IMG/VR virus record: IMGVR_UViG_3300032560_000024
Span: 1 to 51,566 of that record
DNA from: a virus
Direction: 5' to 3' (one strand)
DNA: 51,566 nucleotides
The translations under genes were made by a program, and so were the position numbers. This document shows positions 1 through 7,687 of the stretch, in pieces. The notes under the pieces are model-generated. The model was not told the DNA's origin. It worked only from the letters and a program-made list of their open reading frames with translations, and did not search any database. How positions within the stretch are numbered: the first letter of the stretch is position 1; each line of letters starts with the position of its first letter.

Positions 1-35
1 GTAGGTGTTGAGTTCGATCCTCACCGTCCGTACCA
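1..35 (+). tRNA. tRNA, 3' part only (identity unknown)
   Basis: The window starts inside this gene. Visible are the T arm with loop TTCGATC, the 3' acceptor strand and an encoded CCA at 33-35. The anticodon lies outside the window, so the identity cannot be given. One T-stem pair looks mismatched. It is the first of a plus-strand tRNA cluster. Confidence 0.75.
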
Positions 36-52
36 TAAAATTTTGAAAAAAT

Positions 53-127
53 GCTCGGTTAACTCAGCGGTAGAGTGCTGCTTTTACACGGCAGTTGTCA
101 GTGGTTCGATCCCACTACCGAGTACCA
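53..127 (+). tRNA. tRNA-Val (anticodon UAC)
   Basis: Complete cloverleaf. The acceptor GCTCGGT pairs with ACCGAGT (one G-U at the first pair), the D stem is ACTC/GAGT, the anticodon stem CTGCT/GGCAG encloses loop TTTACAC (anticodon TAC), and the T stem AGTGG/CCACT encloses TTCGATC. CCA is encoded at 125-127. It reads GUA valine codons, which suits an AT-rich phage. Confidence 0.92.
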
Positions 128-243
128 TATTAGATGCTAAGAAAATATCCGTAAAAACTTAGCCCCGCATCGGGAAGATGACATAGATAGACTATCGGTA
201 AGGGAGCTATCCAAGAAGTTGAAAGGGCTTCACAGAGTTTCAT
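128..243 (+). other. tRNA-cluster spacer, nothing resolved
   Basis: No gene and no complete cloverleaf is seen here. Short pairings such as CCCCG/CGGGG near 158-168 exist, but I could not assemble a tRNA from them. It may hold a degenerate or split tRNA. Confidence 0.4.
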
Positions 244-317
244 AGCGGGTGGGAGGTTCAGTATCTCACTAGGCTCATATCCTAGAAAACCGGTGCAAAT
301 CCGTGACACCGCAACCA
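244..317 (+). tRNA. tRNA-like, CAT anticodon (Met type), imperfect
   Basis: A perfect anticodon stem CTAGG/CCTAG encloses loop CTCATAT, giving anticodon CAT. A D arm (GAGG/TCTC) and a 3' terminal CCA at 315-317 are also visible. The acceptor pairs well only if G249 is bulged (GCGG/CCGC plus TG/CA), and the T stem has mismatches around the loop TGCAAAT. It may be an unusual tRNA-Met or tRNA-Ile2, or a decaying copy. Confidence 0.55.
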
Positions 318-323
318 ATTAAT

Positions 324-405
324 GCCCTAGTATCCCCCTCCGCTACGAACGGAGCGAAAGGTAACTGGAACTAACATGTGGGTTCGAATCCTACCTAGGG
401 TGCCA
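324..405 (+). tRNA. atypical tRNA, ACG anticodon candidate (Arg), no normal D arm
   Basis: The acceptor GCCCTAG/CTAGGGT and the T arm GTGGG-TTCGAAT-CCTAC are fully paired, and CCA is encoded at 403-405. The middle is not canonical. Only seven bases separate the acceptor from a perfect hairpin CTCCG-CTACGAA-CGGAG, which reads as anticodon ACG. About 23 bases then precede the T stem. There is therefore no room for a D arm, and an extra segment lies on the 3' side. The identity is tentative. Confidence 0.55.
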
Positions 406-549
406 ATATTGTTTTAGTAGTGTAGTTAAACGATCAATAAATAGCACACCAATCACAAAGGCCAAAAATAGTCATATAGAAGGCTTGACAGTAAGATGGT
501 AGAGCGGGTGAAGAATCGTCACTCCCGCCTAAAACTAAATAAAGAATAT
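406..549 (+). other. spacer with tRNA fragment
   Basis: No gene. Bases 498-510 repeat 13 bases of the D arm and anticodon stem of the neighbouring tRNA-Pro (567-579), followed by an inverted GCGGG/CCCGC pair. This looks like a truncated tRNA copy left by duplication. Confidence 0.4.
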
Positions 550-625
550 CGGGAAGTAGCTCAGGTGGTAGAGCGGGTGCTTTGGGAGCATCAGGTCGCA
601 GGTTCGATCCCTGTCTTCCCGACCA
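550..625 (+). tRNA. tRNA-Pro (anticodon UGG)
   Basis: Canonical cloverleaf. The acceptor CGGGAAG/CTTCCCG, D stem GCTC/GAGC, anticodon loop TTTGGGA (anticodon TGG), T arm GCAGG-TTCGATC-CCTGT and encoded CCA at 623-625 are all present. Confidence 0.95.
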
Positions 626-670
626 ATTGTATATACGTTTCATATGCTAGTATTTTATGAGGGATTAAAT

Positions 671-829
671 ATGTCACATGATCGTCCAGATTTTAACGAA
701 TATATAGAACATATTAAAACGATGCCTAGAGAACATTTAGAATTACTAGTCGTAATATTGGCAGGCACATCGGCAAACTCACTGCATCAATATAAAGAAA
801 TAATAGAAATTATAAATAATTTTAATTAG
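671..829 (+). CDS. small hypothetical protein
   Basis: 52 residues, not recognised. The start ATG at 671 is chosen because GAGGG lies about eight bases upstream; an earlier in-frame start has no such site. The protein is acidic and helical in appearance. The stop is TAG, followed in frame by TGA ten codons later. The next gene starts eight bases downstream. Confidence 0.6.
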   Translation: MSHDRPDFNEYIEHIKTMPREHLELLVVILAGTSANSLHQYKEIIEIINNFN

Positions 830-836
830 GTTGCAT

Positions 837-1040
837 ATGACCGATCAAGAAATAATAGATGATATATTCGATAGTAGTAAATATTTCTATCCGCAAACAT
901 TTAGCTTTCTTAAAGCTTTACCGAATACCAAACCACGGGATGGCGGCGGAATAATATTTTATTATTCAGATGTTATAGATTATGCAACTAAAAATGATTT
1001 AGTTATTAAGAACCAAAATGTCGTTAATCTCGGACAATAG
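837..1040 (+). CDS. small hypothetical protein
   Basis: 67 residues from ATG 837 (TTG at 831 is an alternative). No family was recognised. The N-terminus is acidic (DQEIIDDIFD) and a GGG motif lies mid-protein. The stop is TAG with a TAA nine codons further on. It is probably co-transcribed with the preceding small gene. Confidence 0.55.
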   Translation: MTDQEIIDDIFDSSKYFYPQTFSFLKALPNTKPRDGGGIIFYYSDVIDYATKNDLVIKNQNVVNLGQ

Positions 1041-1062
1041 GTAGCATGCATCAGAGCTGCTC

Positions 1063-1071
1063 TGGTATAAT
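1063..1071 (+). promoter_or_regulatory. possible extended -10 promoter
   Basis: TGG-TATAAT is a perfect -10 with a TG extension. No clear -35 is seen 17 bases upstream. It would drive the hairpin and tRNA-Trp downstream. Confidence 0.35.
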
Positions 1072-1090
1072 ACAGAGATTAAGTTTTCTT

Positions 1091-1117
1091 GCAGGGTTTT
1101 TCTTTAAAAAACCTTGC
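1091..1117 (+). other. stable hairpin ahead of tRNA-Trp
   Basis: An 11-bp stem (GCAGGGTTTTT with AAAAAACCTTGC, one G-U) closes a five-base loop. There is no T run after it, so it is not a typical terminator. It could be a processing signal for the tRNA that starts seven bases later. Confidence 0.5.
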
Positions 1118-1123
1118 CCTCAC

Positions 1124-1201
1124 GTTTGCGTAGTGATCAATGGTTTAACACGTCAGTCTCCAAAACTGAAAATCTGGGTTCGAATCCCAGCGCATTCGCC
1201 A
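1124..1201 (+). tRNA. tRNA-Trp (anticodon CCA), imperfect acceptor
   Basis: The anticodon stem TCAGT/ACTGA encloses CTCCAAA, giving anticodon CCA. The T arm CTGGG-TTCGAAT-CCCAG is perfect and CCA is encoded at 1199-1201. The acceptor GTTTGCG/CGCATTC has two T-T mismatches and the D stem only three pairs, so function is plausible but not certain. Confidence 0.7.
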
Positions 1202-1210
1202 ATATTTTCC

Positions 1211-1239
1211 TTGACATAGTAATATCAAGTCTATATAGA
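1211..1239 (+). promoter_or_regulatory. sigma70-like promoter
   Basis: TTGACA, 17 bases, TATAGA. It lies about 35 bases ahead of the next gene and just behind tRNA-Trp. The sequence after the -10 (AAGGC) resembles that at 8197. Confidence 0.7.
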
Positions 1240-1274
1240 AGGCAACATTACTTAATGTTTTGAAAGGAAGTAAT

Positions 1275-1712
1275 ATGTTTGAAGATGCCAAAAAAGCTAT
1301 CATGAACTCATCACAAAGTTCTTCTGTGTATGTTGGCGCAGATAGTATTCGTTATAAGAAAAATAAAAAGTGGATGGCAAAGTATTCAACTGTTATTATT
1401 CTACATAAAGATTCTCGACATGGATGCCAAATTTTTCATCATACAGTAGACCTAGAAGATTATGGCAATCTAAAGCAACGACTACTGACAGAGGTTCAGT
1501 TTGCAGTAGATGCCGCAACTGATATTCTGGAAGTCCTAGGTGGTAGGCATATGTCGGTCCATCTTGATATCAATCCAAATCCAAAGCATAAGTCTAATGT
1601 GGCTGTTAAAGAAGCTCTTGGTTGGGTTAAGGGCTGTCTGGGTATAGATGCACAAATTAAACCTCTGGCATGGGCCGCTACTCACGCCGCCGATCATGTT
1701 GTTAGACACTAG
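1275..1712 (+). CDS. DUF458-type RNase H-like protein
   Basis: 145 residues from ATG 1275, preceded by AAGGAAG. The segment VYVGADSIRYKKNKKW followed by a beta-rich stretch resembles the RNase H-like DUF458 (YkuK) family, where the first Asp would be a metal ligand. Further acidic residues follow around residues 80-110. The biochemical role is unknown. The stop is TAG with TGA four codons on. It is the first gene after the 1211 promoter. Family assignment is by motif only. Confidence 0.65.
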   Translation: MFEDAKKAIMNSSQSSSVYVGADSIRYKKNKKWMAKYSTVIILHKDSRHGCQIFHHTVDLEDYGNLKQRLLTEVQFAVDAATDILEVLGGRHMSVHLDINPNPKHKSNVAVKEALGWVKGCLGIDAQIKPLAWAATHAADHVVRH

Positions 1713-1723
1713 AAAGTAAAATT

Positions 1724-2191
1724 ATGAAAGTAACTAATCGTGTAGTCAAGATATCTCGTAAAGATGTGTGGAATCTTGACTACACGTTAGCACGAATTAT
1801 TCATCCCGCTCTCATCAAATTAAAAAAGAATAAGCATGGTTCATGTATTGTAGATAACGAAGATGTACCAGAAGAATTAAGGAATCATAATTCAGGTTTT
1901 GATAACGATGAAACTGTACATGATAGATGGAATTGGGCTTTGGATGAAATGATTTGGGCATTTGCTCAAATTTTAAAGCCAGAAGATTTTCATCATCATA
2001 GTGATAATATGACATTAGTTTTCACCCCTAAAGCTGATAAACCAAAATATTCAGAAATGCATATAAATGACCAAGTGGATCCAAACAAGCCTAAATATTG
2101 GTATGATAAAGAATCTGCATTAGAATATGATAAACGTATAGCTAATGGATTGATATTATTTGGCAAATATTATAGAGGATTGTGGGATTAA
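1724..2191 (+). CDS. hypothetical protein, acidic
   Basis: 155 residues, start ATG 1724, eleven bases after the previous stop. Rich in Asp, His and Trp (for example HDRWNWALDEMIWAF and DFHHHSDN). No family recognised. It overlaps the next start by one base (TAATG), so translation is probably coupled. Confidence 0.75.
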   Translation: MKVTNRVVKISRKDVWNLDYTLARIIHPALIKLKKNKHGSCIVDNEDVPEELRNHNSGFDNDETVHDRWNWALDEMIWAFAQILKPEDFHHHSDNMTLVFTPKADKPKYSEMHINDQVDPNKPKYWYDKESALEYDKRIANGLILFGKYYRGLWD

Positions 2192-2508
2192 TGCCTATTT
2201 ACAGATTTAAAAATACTGAAACTGATGAAGAATGGGAAGATTATATGGGTATTTCCGCTCGTGAATCTTATTTGGCCGACAATCCTCATATAAAACAAAT
2301 GGTAACTGGATGTGCTATCATAAGCGGAACTGGCGATAGTATCAAACCAGATGCCGGATTTAATGATATGATGGGAAGAATAGCTAGAGCCAATCCTACT
2401 TCTAAAATGGCAGATACATATGGTGATAAAGGTATTAAGCAAACAAAAATTCGAGAAGTCGTAAAGGCTAAACAGAAAAAATTTGGTATCAAAGCTACTA
2501 CAGATTGA
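2191..2508 (+). CDS. conserved T4-like phage small protein
   Basis: 105 residues from ATG 2191. The N-terminus MPIYRFKNTETDEEWEDYM resembles the N-terminal strand of FmdB-type zinc-ribbon proteins common in T4-like phages, but the zinc-binding cysteines are missing here. The C-terminus is basic (REVVKAKQKKFG). It lies in a run with the nuclease gene that follows eight bases later. Function unknown. Confidence 0.7.
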   Translation: MPIYRFKNTETDEEWEDYMGISARESYLADNPHIKQMVTGCAIISGTGDSIKPDAGFNDMMGRIARANPTSKMADTYGDKGIKQTKIREVVKAKQKKFGIKATTD

Positions 2509-2515
2509 ATAAATT

Positions 2516-3181
2516 ATGTCACTTGAATTAATGAAATTTGAAGATTTAGAATGTGAAACTCTACCAACAGGTAGATATTATATCACACCAGATGGTAAAA
2601 AATATCCATCAGTGACTACGGTATTAGGTAAAACATCCGATAAAGACCATCTAATAAAATGGAGACTTAAAATTGGAGATGCAGAAGCTGATAGAATCAC
2701 TAGGGCCGCTGCAATGCGAGGAAATGAATTACATAGTTTGGCCGAACGATTTGTCATGGGAGAAAAAATAGATCCTAGACGGGAAAATAGTTTGGCATTA
2801 GCTCTATTTGGCCAAATAAGACCTATTCTATTAAAAAATGTTAGAAATATTGTAGGGATAGAAGTTCCATTATATTCAGATACACTTCGAATAGCCGGAA
2901 GATCTGATTTAATTGCCAAATTTAAGGGCAAAAGATCGATTATAGACTATAAAACCAGCACCAACGAGAAAAAGAAAGAATGGATAGAAGATTATTTTAT
3001 CCAATCTACGATCTATGCTATCGCATTTAAAGAACTAACTGGGATATCCATTGATCAAGTTGTGATTATCATTGCTAACGAAAATGGCGATGGTCCATCT
3101 GTTTTTATTGAAAATGTATCCGATTGGGTTACAGTCGCACATGAAAGAGTTGACGCATATTATAGCTTGACATCTGAGTAA
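2516..3181 (+). CDS. PD-(D/E)XK exonuclease, Cas4/MGME1-like
   Basis: 221 residues. The core GRSDLIAKF followed by a basic turn and IIDYKTS fits motif II-III of the PD-(D/E)XK nuclease fold, with D and the D-x-K pair as metal and catalytic residues. Upstream YPSVTTVLG and RGNELHSLAERF (about residues 30-85) match the N-terminal region of MGME1 or Cas4-like phage exonucleases. It probably degrades single-stranded DNA ends during recombination or host DNA turnover. No iron-sulphur cysteines are visible. Confidence 0.8.
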   Translation: MSLELMKFEDLECETLPTGRYYITPDGKKYPSVTTVLGKTSDKDHLIKWRLKIGDAEADRITRAAAMRGNELHSLAERFVMGEKIDPRRENSLALALFGQIRPILLKNVRNIVGIEVPLYSDTLRIAGRSDLIAKFKGKRSIIDYKTSTNEKKKEWIEDYFIQSTIYAIAFKELTGISIDQVVIIIANENGDGPSVFIENVSDWVTVAHERVDAYYSLTSE

Positions 3182-3184
3182 AAT

Positions 3185-3218
3185 TGGAATATAACTCCTA
3201 AATAAGGAGACAATTCCA
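3185..3218 (+). promoter_or_regulatory. hairpin sequestering the ribosome-binding site
   Basis: TGGAAT (3185-3190) pairs with ATTCCA (3213-3218), and CTCCT (3195-3199) pairs with AGGAG (3205-3209) around loop AAATA. AGGAG is the Shine-Dalgarno of the gene starting at 3218, so the hairpin would hide both SD and start codon. Confidence 0.6.
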
Positions 3219-3397
3219 TGGCAAACTTTATGGTCGATTTTTATTATTCTAAGAATAATGTTCGTAATCGTCGTCAGCAACAGGGATCCAGTGTGGTCCA
3301 TTTGCATGGGGCTGAATCAGAATTTGCCGTCCAAAGTTACCTAGATCGTCTATATCCTGATGCTAGGATTTCTATTAATAAAATTTCTTGGAGATAA
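3218..3397 (+). CDS. small hypothetical protein
   Basis: 59 residues, ATG 3218, strong AGGAG nine bases upstream but buried in a hairpin. Basic middle (NNVRNRRQQQ) and the ending INKISWR. Not recognised. The next gene starts one base after its stop. Confidence 0.65.
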   Translation: MANFMVDFYYSKNNVRNRRQQQGSSVVHLHGAESEFAVQSYLDRLYPDARISINKISWR

Positions 3398-3398
3398 T

Positions 3399-3854
3399 AT
3401 GCGTTTCATCGTTTATGGAAAAAATAATTGTCAATTTTGTGATAAAGCAAAAGAAGTTCTCACTAATAAGAATTTTGAATTTACATATATGAATCTTGGA
3501 GAGGACTATACCAAAGAAGAGCTTTTAGAATTAGCACCAGATGCTAAGACTGTTCCTCAAATTTGGGTTATATACGAAGATTCTTACTATAGACCTATAG
3601 GCGGGTATGATTCTTTAGTTGAATATATTTCAGAAATGGATGATCAATATAAATCATTATTTTTTCATGATATGACAAATTATTCTCCATTATCGGTTGA
3701 ATATAACACTGGTTTACACAGTGAACAAGATATGCTTACATTTATATCATTAGATCCATTAGATAAAGATATCGTGGTAGTGTCTGGTAAACATGGAAAA
3801 TTTAATCTGAATTATTCAAATGTTATTTCTTATACGATAAGTGAGAGTATATGA
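3399..3854 (+). CDS. glutaredoxin-like protein with C-terminal extension
   Basis: 151 residues from ATG 3399 (an upstream in-frame ATG at 3360 overlaps the previous gene and adds a non-conserved tail). Residues 1-75 are a glutaredoxin: IVYGKNNCQFCDKA holds the CxxC redox pair, TVPQIWV the cis-proline, and GGYDSL the glutathione-binding GG. Such proteins reduce ribonucleotide reductase in T4-like phages. The last 70 residues have no recognised domain. The stop overlaps the next start (ATGA). Confidence 0.88.
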   Translation: MRFIVYGKNNCQFCDKAKEVLTNKNFEFTYMNLGEDYTKEELLELAPDAKTVPQIWVIYEDSYYRPIGGYDSLVEYISEMDDQYKSLFFHDMTNYSPLSVEYNTGLHSEQDMLTFISLDPLDKDIVVVSGKHGKFNLNYSNVISYTISESI

Positions 3855-4012
3855 TACAACCGTTGACCAAATGGGAACATATTAAAGCTAAAATAGCGGT
3901 ATGGTTAGTTGTAAATCTAGCGTCCAGAATAAGTGCAATGGCAGTCTTGTCGTTATGCTTAGATATCGGGCGAAAATATGTTGAAGAAATAGAAATTGGG
4001 GATGAATTGTGA
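3851..4012 (+). CDS. small membrane protein
   Basis: 53 residues, ATG 3851 overlapping the previous stop by four bases. One likely transmembrane helix between residues 12 and 37, then an acidic tail (EEIEIGDEL). Its end overlaps the GTG start of the epimerase gene, so it probably belongs to the same operon. No family recognised. Confidence 0.65.
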   Translation: MIQPLTKWEHIKAKIAVWLVVNLASRISAMAVLSLCLDIGRKYVEEIEIGDEL

Positions 4013-4995
4013 AAGCTATTGTTACCGGAGCAGGGGGATATATTGGCCGAATTCTTTGTAAAATTCTTCATGAATCTGGTTGGAATGTTGTGGCTTTGGA
4101 TATTGATAATAAGCCTTTGGACATCATTTCTAATTATGTTTCTCGTGCTTATAATAATAAGCCTACAGGATATGGCAATATCAACTTTTGGAAAGCTAAA
4201 CAAAATAAAGTTGATGTAATATTCCATTTAGGAGCCAATAGTTTGCTTGGCCCATCTGTGACAAATCCTCTTACATATTTTAAAAACAACAATTCACATT
4301 TAACTGAAATGTTGACTGGTATCGTAGAAGGAGTAAATCAAAAAACTCCTATTGTTTTTGCTTCTTCTGCTGCGGTATATGGTGATGTTGGAACATCACA
4401 TCTAATCAGAGAAGATTTAGCAGGAAATCCCATCAACCCCTATGGATGGACCAAATGGTTCGGAGAGAAGCTCTTAGAGGCTGTATGTGCCGCATATGGT
4501 GCCAGAGCTATGGCTATGAGGTTTTTCAATGTAGCAGGCTCATATGGGGAATTAGGACAGGATGTTGATCAACCTCATATATTGACAAAAATGTCTATGG
4601 CCTCTATAAATAAGTCTGAATTCAAGATATTTGGATCTGATTATAATACATATGACAGAACCTGTGTTAGAGATTACATACATGTAGAAGATGTGTGTCG
4701 AACTCTTATAGCTGCCGCCAACCATATCATCCTCACTGAATATGGATATTTCGACACATTTAACGTTGGAAATGGTAATGCATGCCATAGCTCTAATAAA
4801 GAGCTTGTAAAAATGTTTCAGCAGCATTTTCCTTTAACTTATTCGATAAGCGAAGAACGTTCTGGGGATCCTGCGTATCTTTTAGCAGATACGTTTAAAA
4901 CCATCACACAATTGAATTATAGACCCAAACACAATTTAAGCGATATTATTAAATCGCATTATAGACATATCGAGGAATTAAATTATGAGCATTGA
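4009..4995 (+). CDS. NAD-dependent sugar epimerase, GalE-like
   Basis: 328 residues, GTG start overlapping the upstream stop. Extended SDR fold: Rossmann motif TGAGGYIG (residues 6-13), catalytic SSAAVYG (119-125) and YGWTK (145-149, Tyr and Lys), substrate-side RFFNVAG (171-177), and later CVRDYIHVEDV typical of GalE. The expected reaction is UDP-glucose/UDP-galactose or a related C4 epimerisation. First enzyme of the overlapping sugar operon; 11 bases overlap with the glycosyltransferase. The exact sugar is not decided by sequence. Confidence 0.85.
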   Translation: MKAIVTGAGGYIGRILCKILHESGWNVVALDIDNKPLDIISNYVSRAYNNKPTGYGNINFWKAKQNKVDVIFHLGANSLLGPSVTNPLTYFKNNNSHLTEMLTGIVEGVNQKTPIVFASSAAVYGDVGTSHLIREDLAGNPINPYGWTKWFGEKLLEAVCAAYGARAMAMRFFNVAGSYGELGQDVDQPHILTKMSMASINKSEFKIFGSDYNTYDRTCVRDYIHVEDVCRTLIAAANHIILTEYGYFDTFNVGNGNACHSSNKELVKMFQQHFPLTYSISEERSGDPAYLLADTFKTITQLNYRPKHNLSDIIKSHYRHIEELNYEH

Positions 4996-5995
4996 TCCAA
5001 AACTTTGGTCCCGTAATGAATTAAATAAGAATTCTCATGGCGGAACTGAACAAATGGTAGAAGGTCTTATTTCAAGATTAAACCCGGAATTTCATGATAA
5101 ATTTCAGATTATTCCTTCTCGTGTACGAGAATTACATGATGATAGGCTTAGAATTTATTGGGTTCATGATCTACCAATGGATAGTGAAACTAAACATCTA
5201 CAGGATCCTAATAGCAGAAATAGGTTTCATAAGATAGTATATTGTGGTAATTGGCAAATGAACGCATATCAGATGTTGTTAGGTGTCCCCCAAACTCAGC
5301 AATTCTGTGTAATCGATACCGCAATTGATCCATTTCCAGCAATTAATAAACCAGATCCAAAAAAAGAAATACGTTTAATCTATACCTCCACTCCTCAGAG
5401 AGGATTGAACATCTTGGTGCCAGTATTTGAAGAACTGGCGAAGAAACATCCTAATATAATTTTAGATGTATTTTCTAGCTATGCAATTTATGGATGGTCA
5501 GAAGCTGATGCACAATTCGAAGAATTATTTGAACGTTGTCGAAATCATCCCCAAATTAACTACCACGGATTTGCTAGTAACGAAACTGTAAGACAGCATG
5601 TAGCAAATGCACATATTTTTGCATATCCTTCCATTTGGATGGAATGTAATAGTAGATCCTTGATTGAGGCAATGTCATCTGGTTGTGTATGCGTTCATCC
5701 TAATTTTGCAGGATTAACTGATACAAGTGGTGGGTTGACATTACAATATCAATGGGATAATGATCAAAACAAACATGCTGGATTGTTCTATAATCTCTTG
5801 GATGATACTATTAATCGTCTACAAAATGATAATATGATGCCATATCTTAATTTTGTAAAAACATATGCAGATTTTAGATTTAATTGGGATAGAGTGTCTT
5901 CTCAGTGGAATGCCTTATGCCAATCATTGGTAGCCGAAAACATAGGGAAAGACATTTCTGTAGCGTCTCCAAAGTTCATGTATAGGACCGGATAA
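4985..5995 (+). CDS. glycosyltransferase, GT-B fold (GT4-like)
   Basis: 336 residues. N-terminal HGGTE (residues 18-22) is the donor/acceptor loop common in GT4-type enzymes. The second domain begins near residue 125 with RLIYTSTPQRGL. A C-terminal ECNSRSLIEAMSSGC carries the donor-binding E-x7-E type region. It transfers a nucleotide sugar to an unknown acceptor. It sits between the epimerase and the heptose kinase, suggesting use of the sugar made by this operon. The stop overlaps the next start (TAATG). Confidence 0.85.
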   Translation: MSIDPKLWSRNELNKNSHGGTEQMVEGLISRLNPEFHDKFQIIPSRVRELHDDRLRIYWVHDLPMDSETKHLQDPNSRNRFHKIVYCGNWQMNAYQMLLGVPQTQQFCVIDTAIDPFPAINKPDPKKEIRLIYTSTPQRGLNILVPVFEELAKKHPNIILDVFSSYAIYGWSEADAQFEELFERCRNHPQINYHGFASNETVRQHVANAHIFAYPSIWMECNSRSLIEAMSSGCVCVHPNFAGLTDTSGGLTLQYQWDNDQNKHAGLFYNLLDDTINRLQNDNMMPYLNFVKTYADFRFNWDRVSSQWNALCQSLVAENIGKDISVASPKFMYRTG

Positions 5996-6141
5996 TGACA
6001 GAGGATGGACGTAAAGAAGCCAAGCGCAAAGAATATCACGATGAGCTATGGGATGCTACCCCAGATTGTGACGGGGATATAGTTAATGCCCCCGGCGGCG
6101 GGGTAAAATGTACTAAATGTAGAGGTTGGGGTTGTTATTGA
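5995..6141 (+). CDS. small Cys-rich protein, zinc-ribbon candidate
   Basis: 48 residues, start overlapping the previous stop. The basic-acidic N-terminal half is followed by PDCDGD and CTKCRGWGC. The four cysteines could bind one zinc. It is in-operon between the glycosyltransferase and the heptose kinase; no function recognised. Confidence 0.6.
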   Translation: MTEDGRKEAKRKEYHDELWDATPDCDGDIVNAPGGGVKCTKCRGWGCY

Positions 6142-6150
6142 GGAAATTTT

Positions 6151-7098
6151 ATGATTTTAGCTAAAGCTCCGTTACGGGTTAGCTTTTTTGGAGGTGGTAC
6201 AGATGTTCCAGAGTATTATATTAATAATGGCGGTGGCGCTACAATCTCCATCGCTGTTGATAAATTTGTTTATGTGGCTGTTAGTAAAACTCCGCATCGT
6301 CATGTTAAAATTTCATATATGAAACAAGAACTTGTCTATGATATCAATGATATTGAACATGATATTGTCAGAGAAGTTCTCAAATATTTTGGAATAAAAA
6401 CAGGTATCGAAATTAATACATGGGCGGATATTCCTACGATAGGAAGTGGGCTAGGTGGATCTTCTGCCTTCACATGTGCCCTTATTTCTGCTGTAGTAGA
6501 TTTATATTCTTTTTCTGGATATAATGCATATTCAATAGCAGAGCTTGCCTCTAAGATAGAAATTGAAAAATGCGGATGGAGAATTGGCAAACAAGATCAG
6601 TATGCTTCAGCATTTGGTGGGATGAATTATATCGAATATTCAGAATCTGGATGTAAAATTTCTAAAATTGATGATAATAATATATTGGATAATTGTGTTC
6701 TTATTTCAACTGGAATACAAAGAAAAGCCACCTCAATTTTAGATACTGTGGTGTTTGATAAATCGAACCACTTAGATAAAATAAAAGATATAGCGCATTT
6801 AATTGGAAATTCTAAAGTAGATATAATTCAGTATGGCACAAATTTATCTCATTCGTGGAACCTTAAGAAAAAAACATCATCCGAAATATCAAACAATATC
6901 ATAGATGATATTATTGAAACTTGTTATTCCTTAGGCAGTATCGGATGTAAGGTTCTTGGTGCTGGCGGAGGTGGGTATATATTAGCCATGATGCAAACAG
7001 AAAAAGATCGCAACAAATTAACACAATGTAAGTTTAAAGACACAGTGTTAACAGTTAAAATGGCACCAGAAGGTGCAAAGGTGGTATATCGTGACTAA
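6151..7098 (+). CDS. hddA: GHMP kinase, D-glycero-D-manno-heptose 7-phosphate kinase-like
   Basis: 315 residues, SD GAGG ahead of ATG. GHMP signature: N-terminal PLRVSFFGGGTDVPEYY (7-23), ATP loop GSGLGGSSA (98-106), KQDQYASAFGG (substrate side) and C-terminal LGAGGGGYI (GHMP motif 3). The FGGGTD start and the GmhA partner directly behind point to the HddA type, which makes heptose 1,7-bisphosphate for GDP-heptose. L-fucose kinase-type enzymes are the nearest alternative. Confidence 0.82.
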   Translation: MILAKAPLRVSFFGGGTDVPEYYINNGGGATISIAVDKFVYVAVSKTPHRHVKISYMKQELVYDINDIEHDIVREVLKYFGIKTGIEINTWADIPTIGSGLGGSSAFTCALISAVVDLYSFSGYNAYSIAELASKIEIEKCGWRIGKQDQYASAFGGMNYIEYSESGCKISKIDDNNILDNCVLISTGIQRKATSILDTVVFDKSNHLDKIKDIAHLIGNSKVDIIQYGTNLSHSWNLKKKTSSEISNNIIDDIIETCYSLGSIGCKVLGAGGGGYILAMMQTEKDRNKLTQCKFKDTVLTVKMAPEGAKVVYRD

Positions 7099-7687
7099 AC
7101 CTTATCTAGATTTGCATACTTATGCTGATGACCTAGCAGTAGCAATTCATAATATTGATGAATTTGATTTAGATCAAATAGTTGATATTATGATACAAGC
7201 TATGGGATCTTCTAAAACCATATTCACATGTGGCAATGGCGGGTCAGCAGCAATATCTGAACATTTATCATGTGATTGTATGAAAGGGGTAGCAACAGAT
7301 ACAGAATTATATCCAAAAATTATTTCTTTAGCATCAAATGTTTCTGTTATGACTGCCATCGCCAATGATATTGGTTATGATGAAGTTTTTTCAAAACAAA
7401 TAGAATGGCAAGGAAGGCGCAATGATGTTTTAATTGCTATTAGTTCATCTGGAAATAGTCCAAATATTTGCAAAGCATTACAAACAGCTAAAGCTAAATG
7501 TATGAAAACAATTGCAATTGTAGGATTCGATGGAGGAGCAGCATTAGACTACTCAGATGTTTATTTACATATCGAATCTAATAATTATGGGATTGTTGAA
7601 GATGCAAGCCAAGCATTGATGCATTTTATCGCTCAGACTATCCGTAGAACTCAGAGCGATAAAAATCCAGAGGAGATAAAATACTAA
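7091..7687 (+). CDS. gmhA: sedoheptulose-7-phosphate isomerase, GmhA-like (SIS domain)
   Basis: 198 residues. GTG 7091 is preferred: it overlaps the kinase stop and has AAAGGTGG just upstream. SIS motifs are GNGGSAAISEH (48-58) and ISSSGNSPNI (117-126), plus GFDGG (145-149), all typical of GmhA. It converts sedoheptulose 7-phosphate to D-glycero-D-manno-heptose 7-phosphate, the substrate of the kinase upstream. It overlaps the next gene by one base. Confidence 0.85.
   Translation: MTKPYLDLHTYADDLAVAIHNIDEFDLDQIVDIMIQAMGSSKTIFTCGNGGSAAISEHLSCDCMKGVATDTELYPKIISLASNVSVMTAIANDIGYDEVFSKQIEWQGRRNDVLIAISSSGNSPNICKALQTAKAKCMKTIAIVGFDGGAALDYSDVYLHIESNNYGIVEDASQALMHFIAQTIRRTQSDKNPEEIKY

Noticed and set aside
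485-490. TTGACA as promoter in the first tRNA cluster
   Set aside because: No -10 hexamer at 15-19 bases; the sequence downstream is a tRNA fragment.
3198-3204. CTAAATA at 3198 as late promoter
   Set aside because: A start six bases downstream would remove the SD of the next gene (AGGAG 3205-3209), so it cannot serve that gene.
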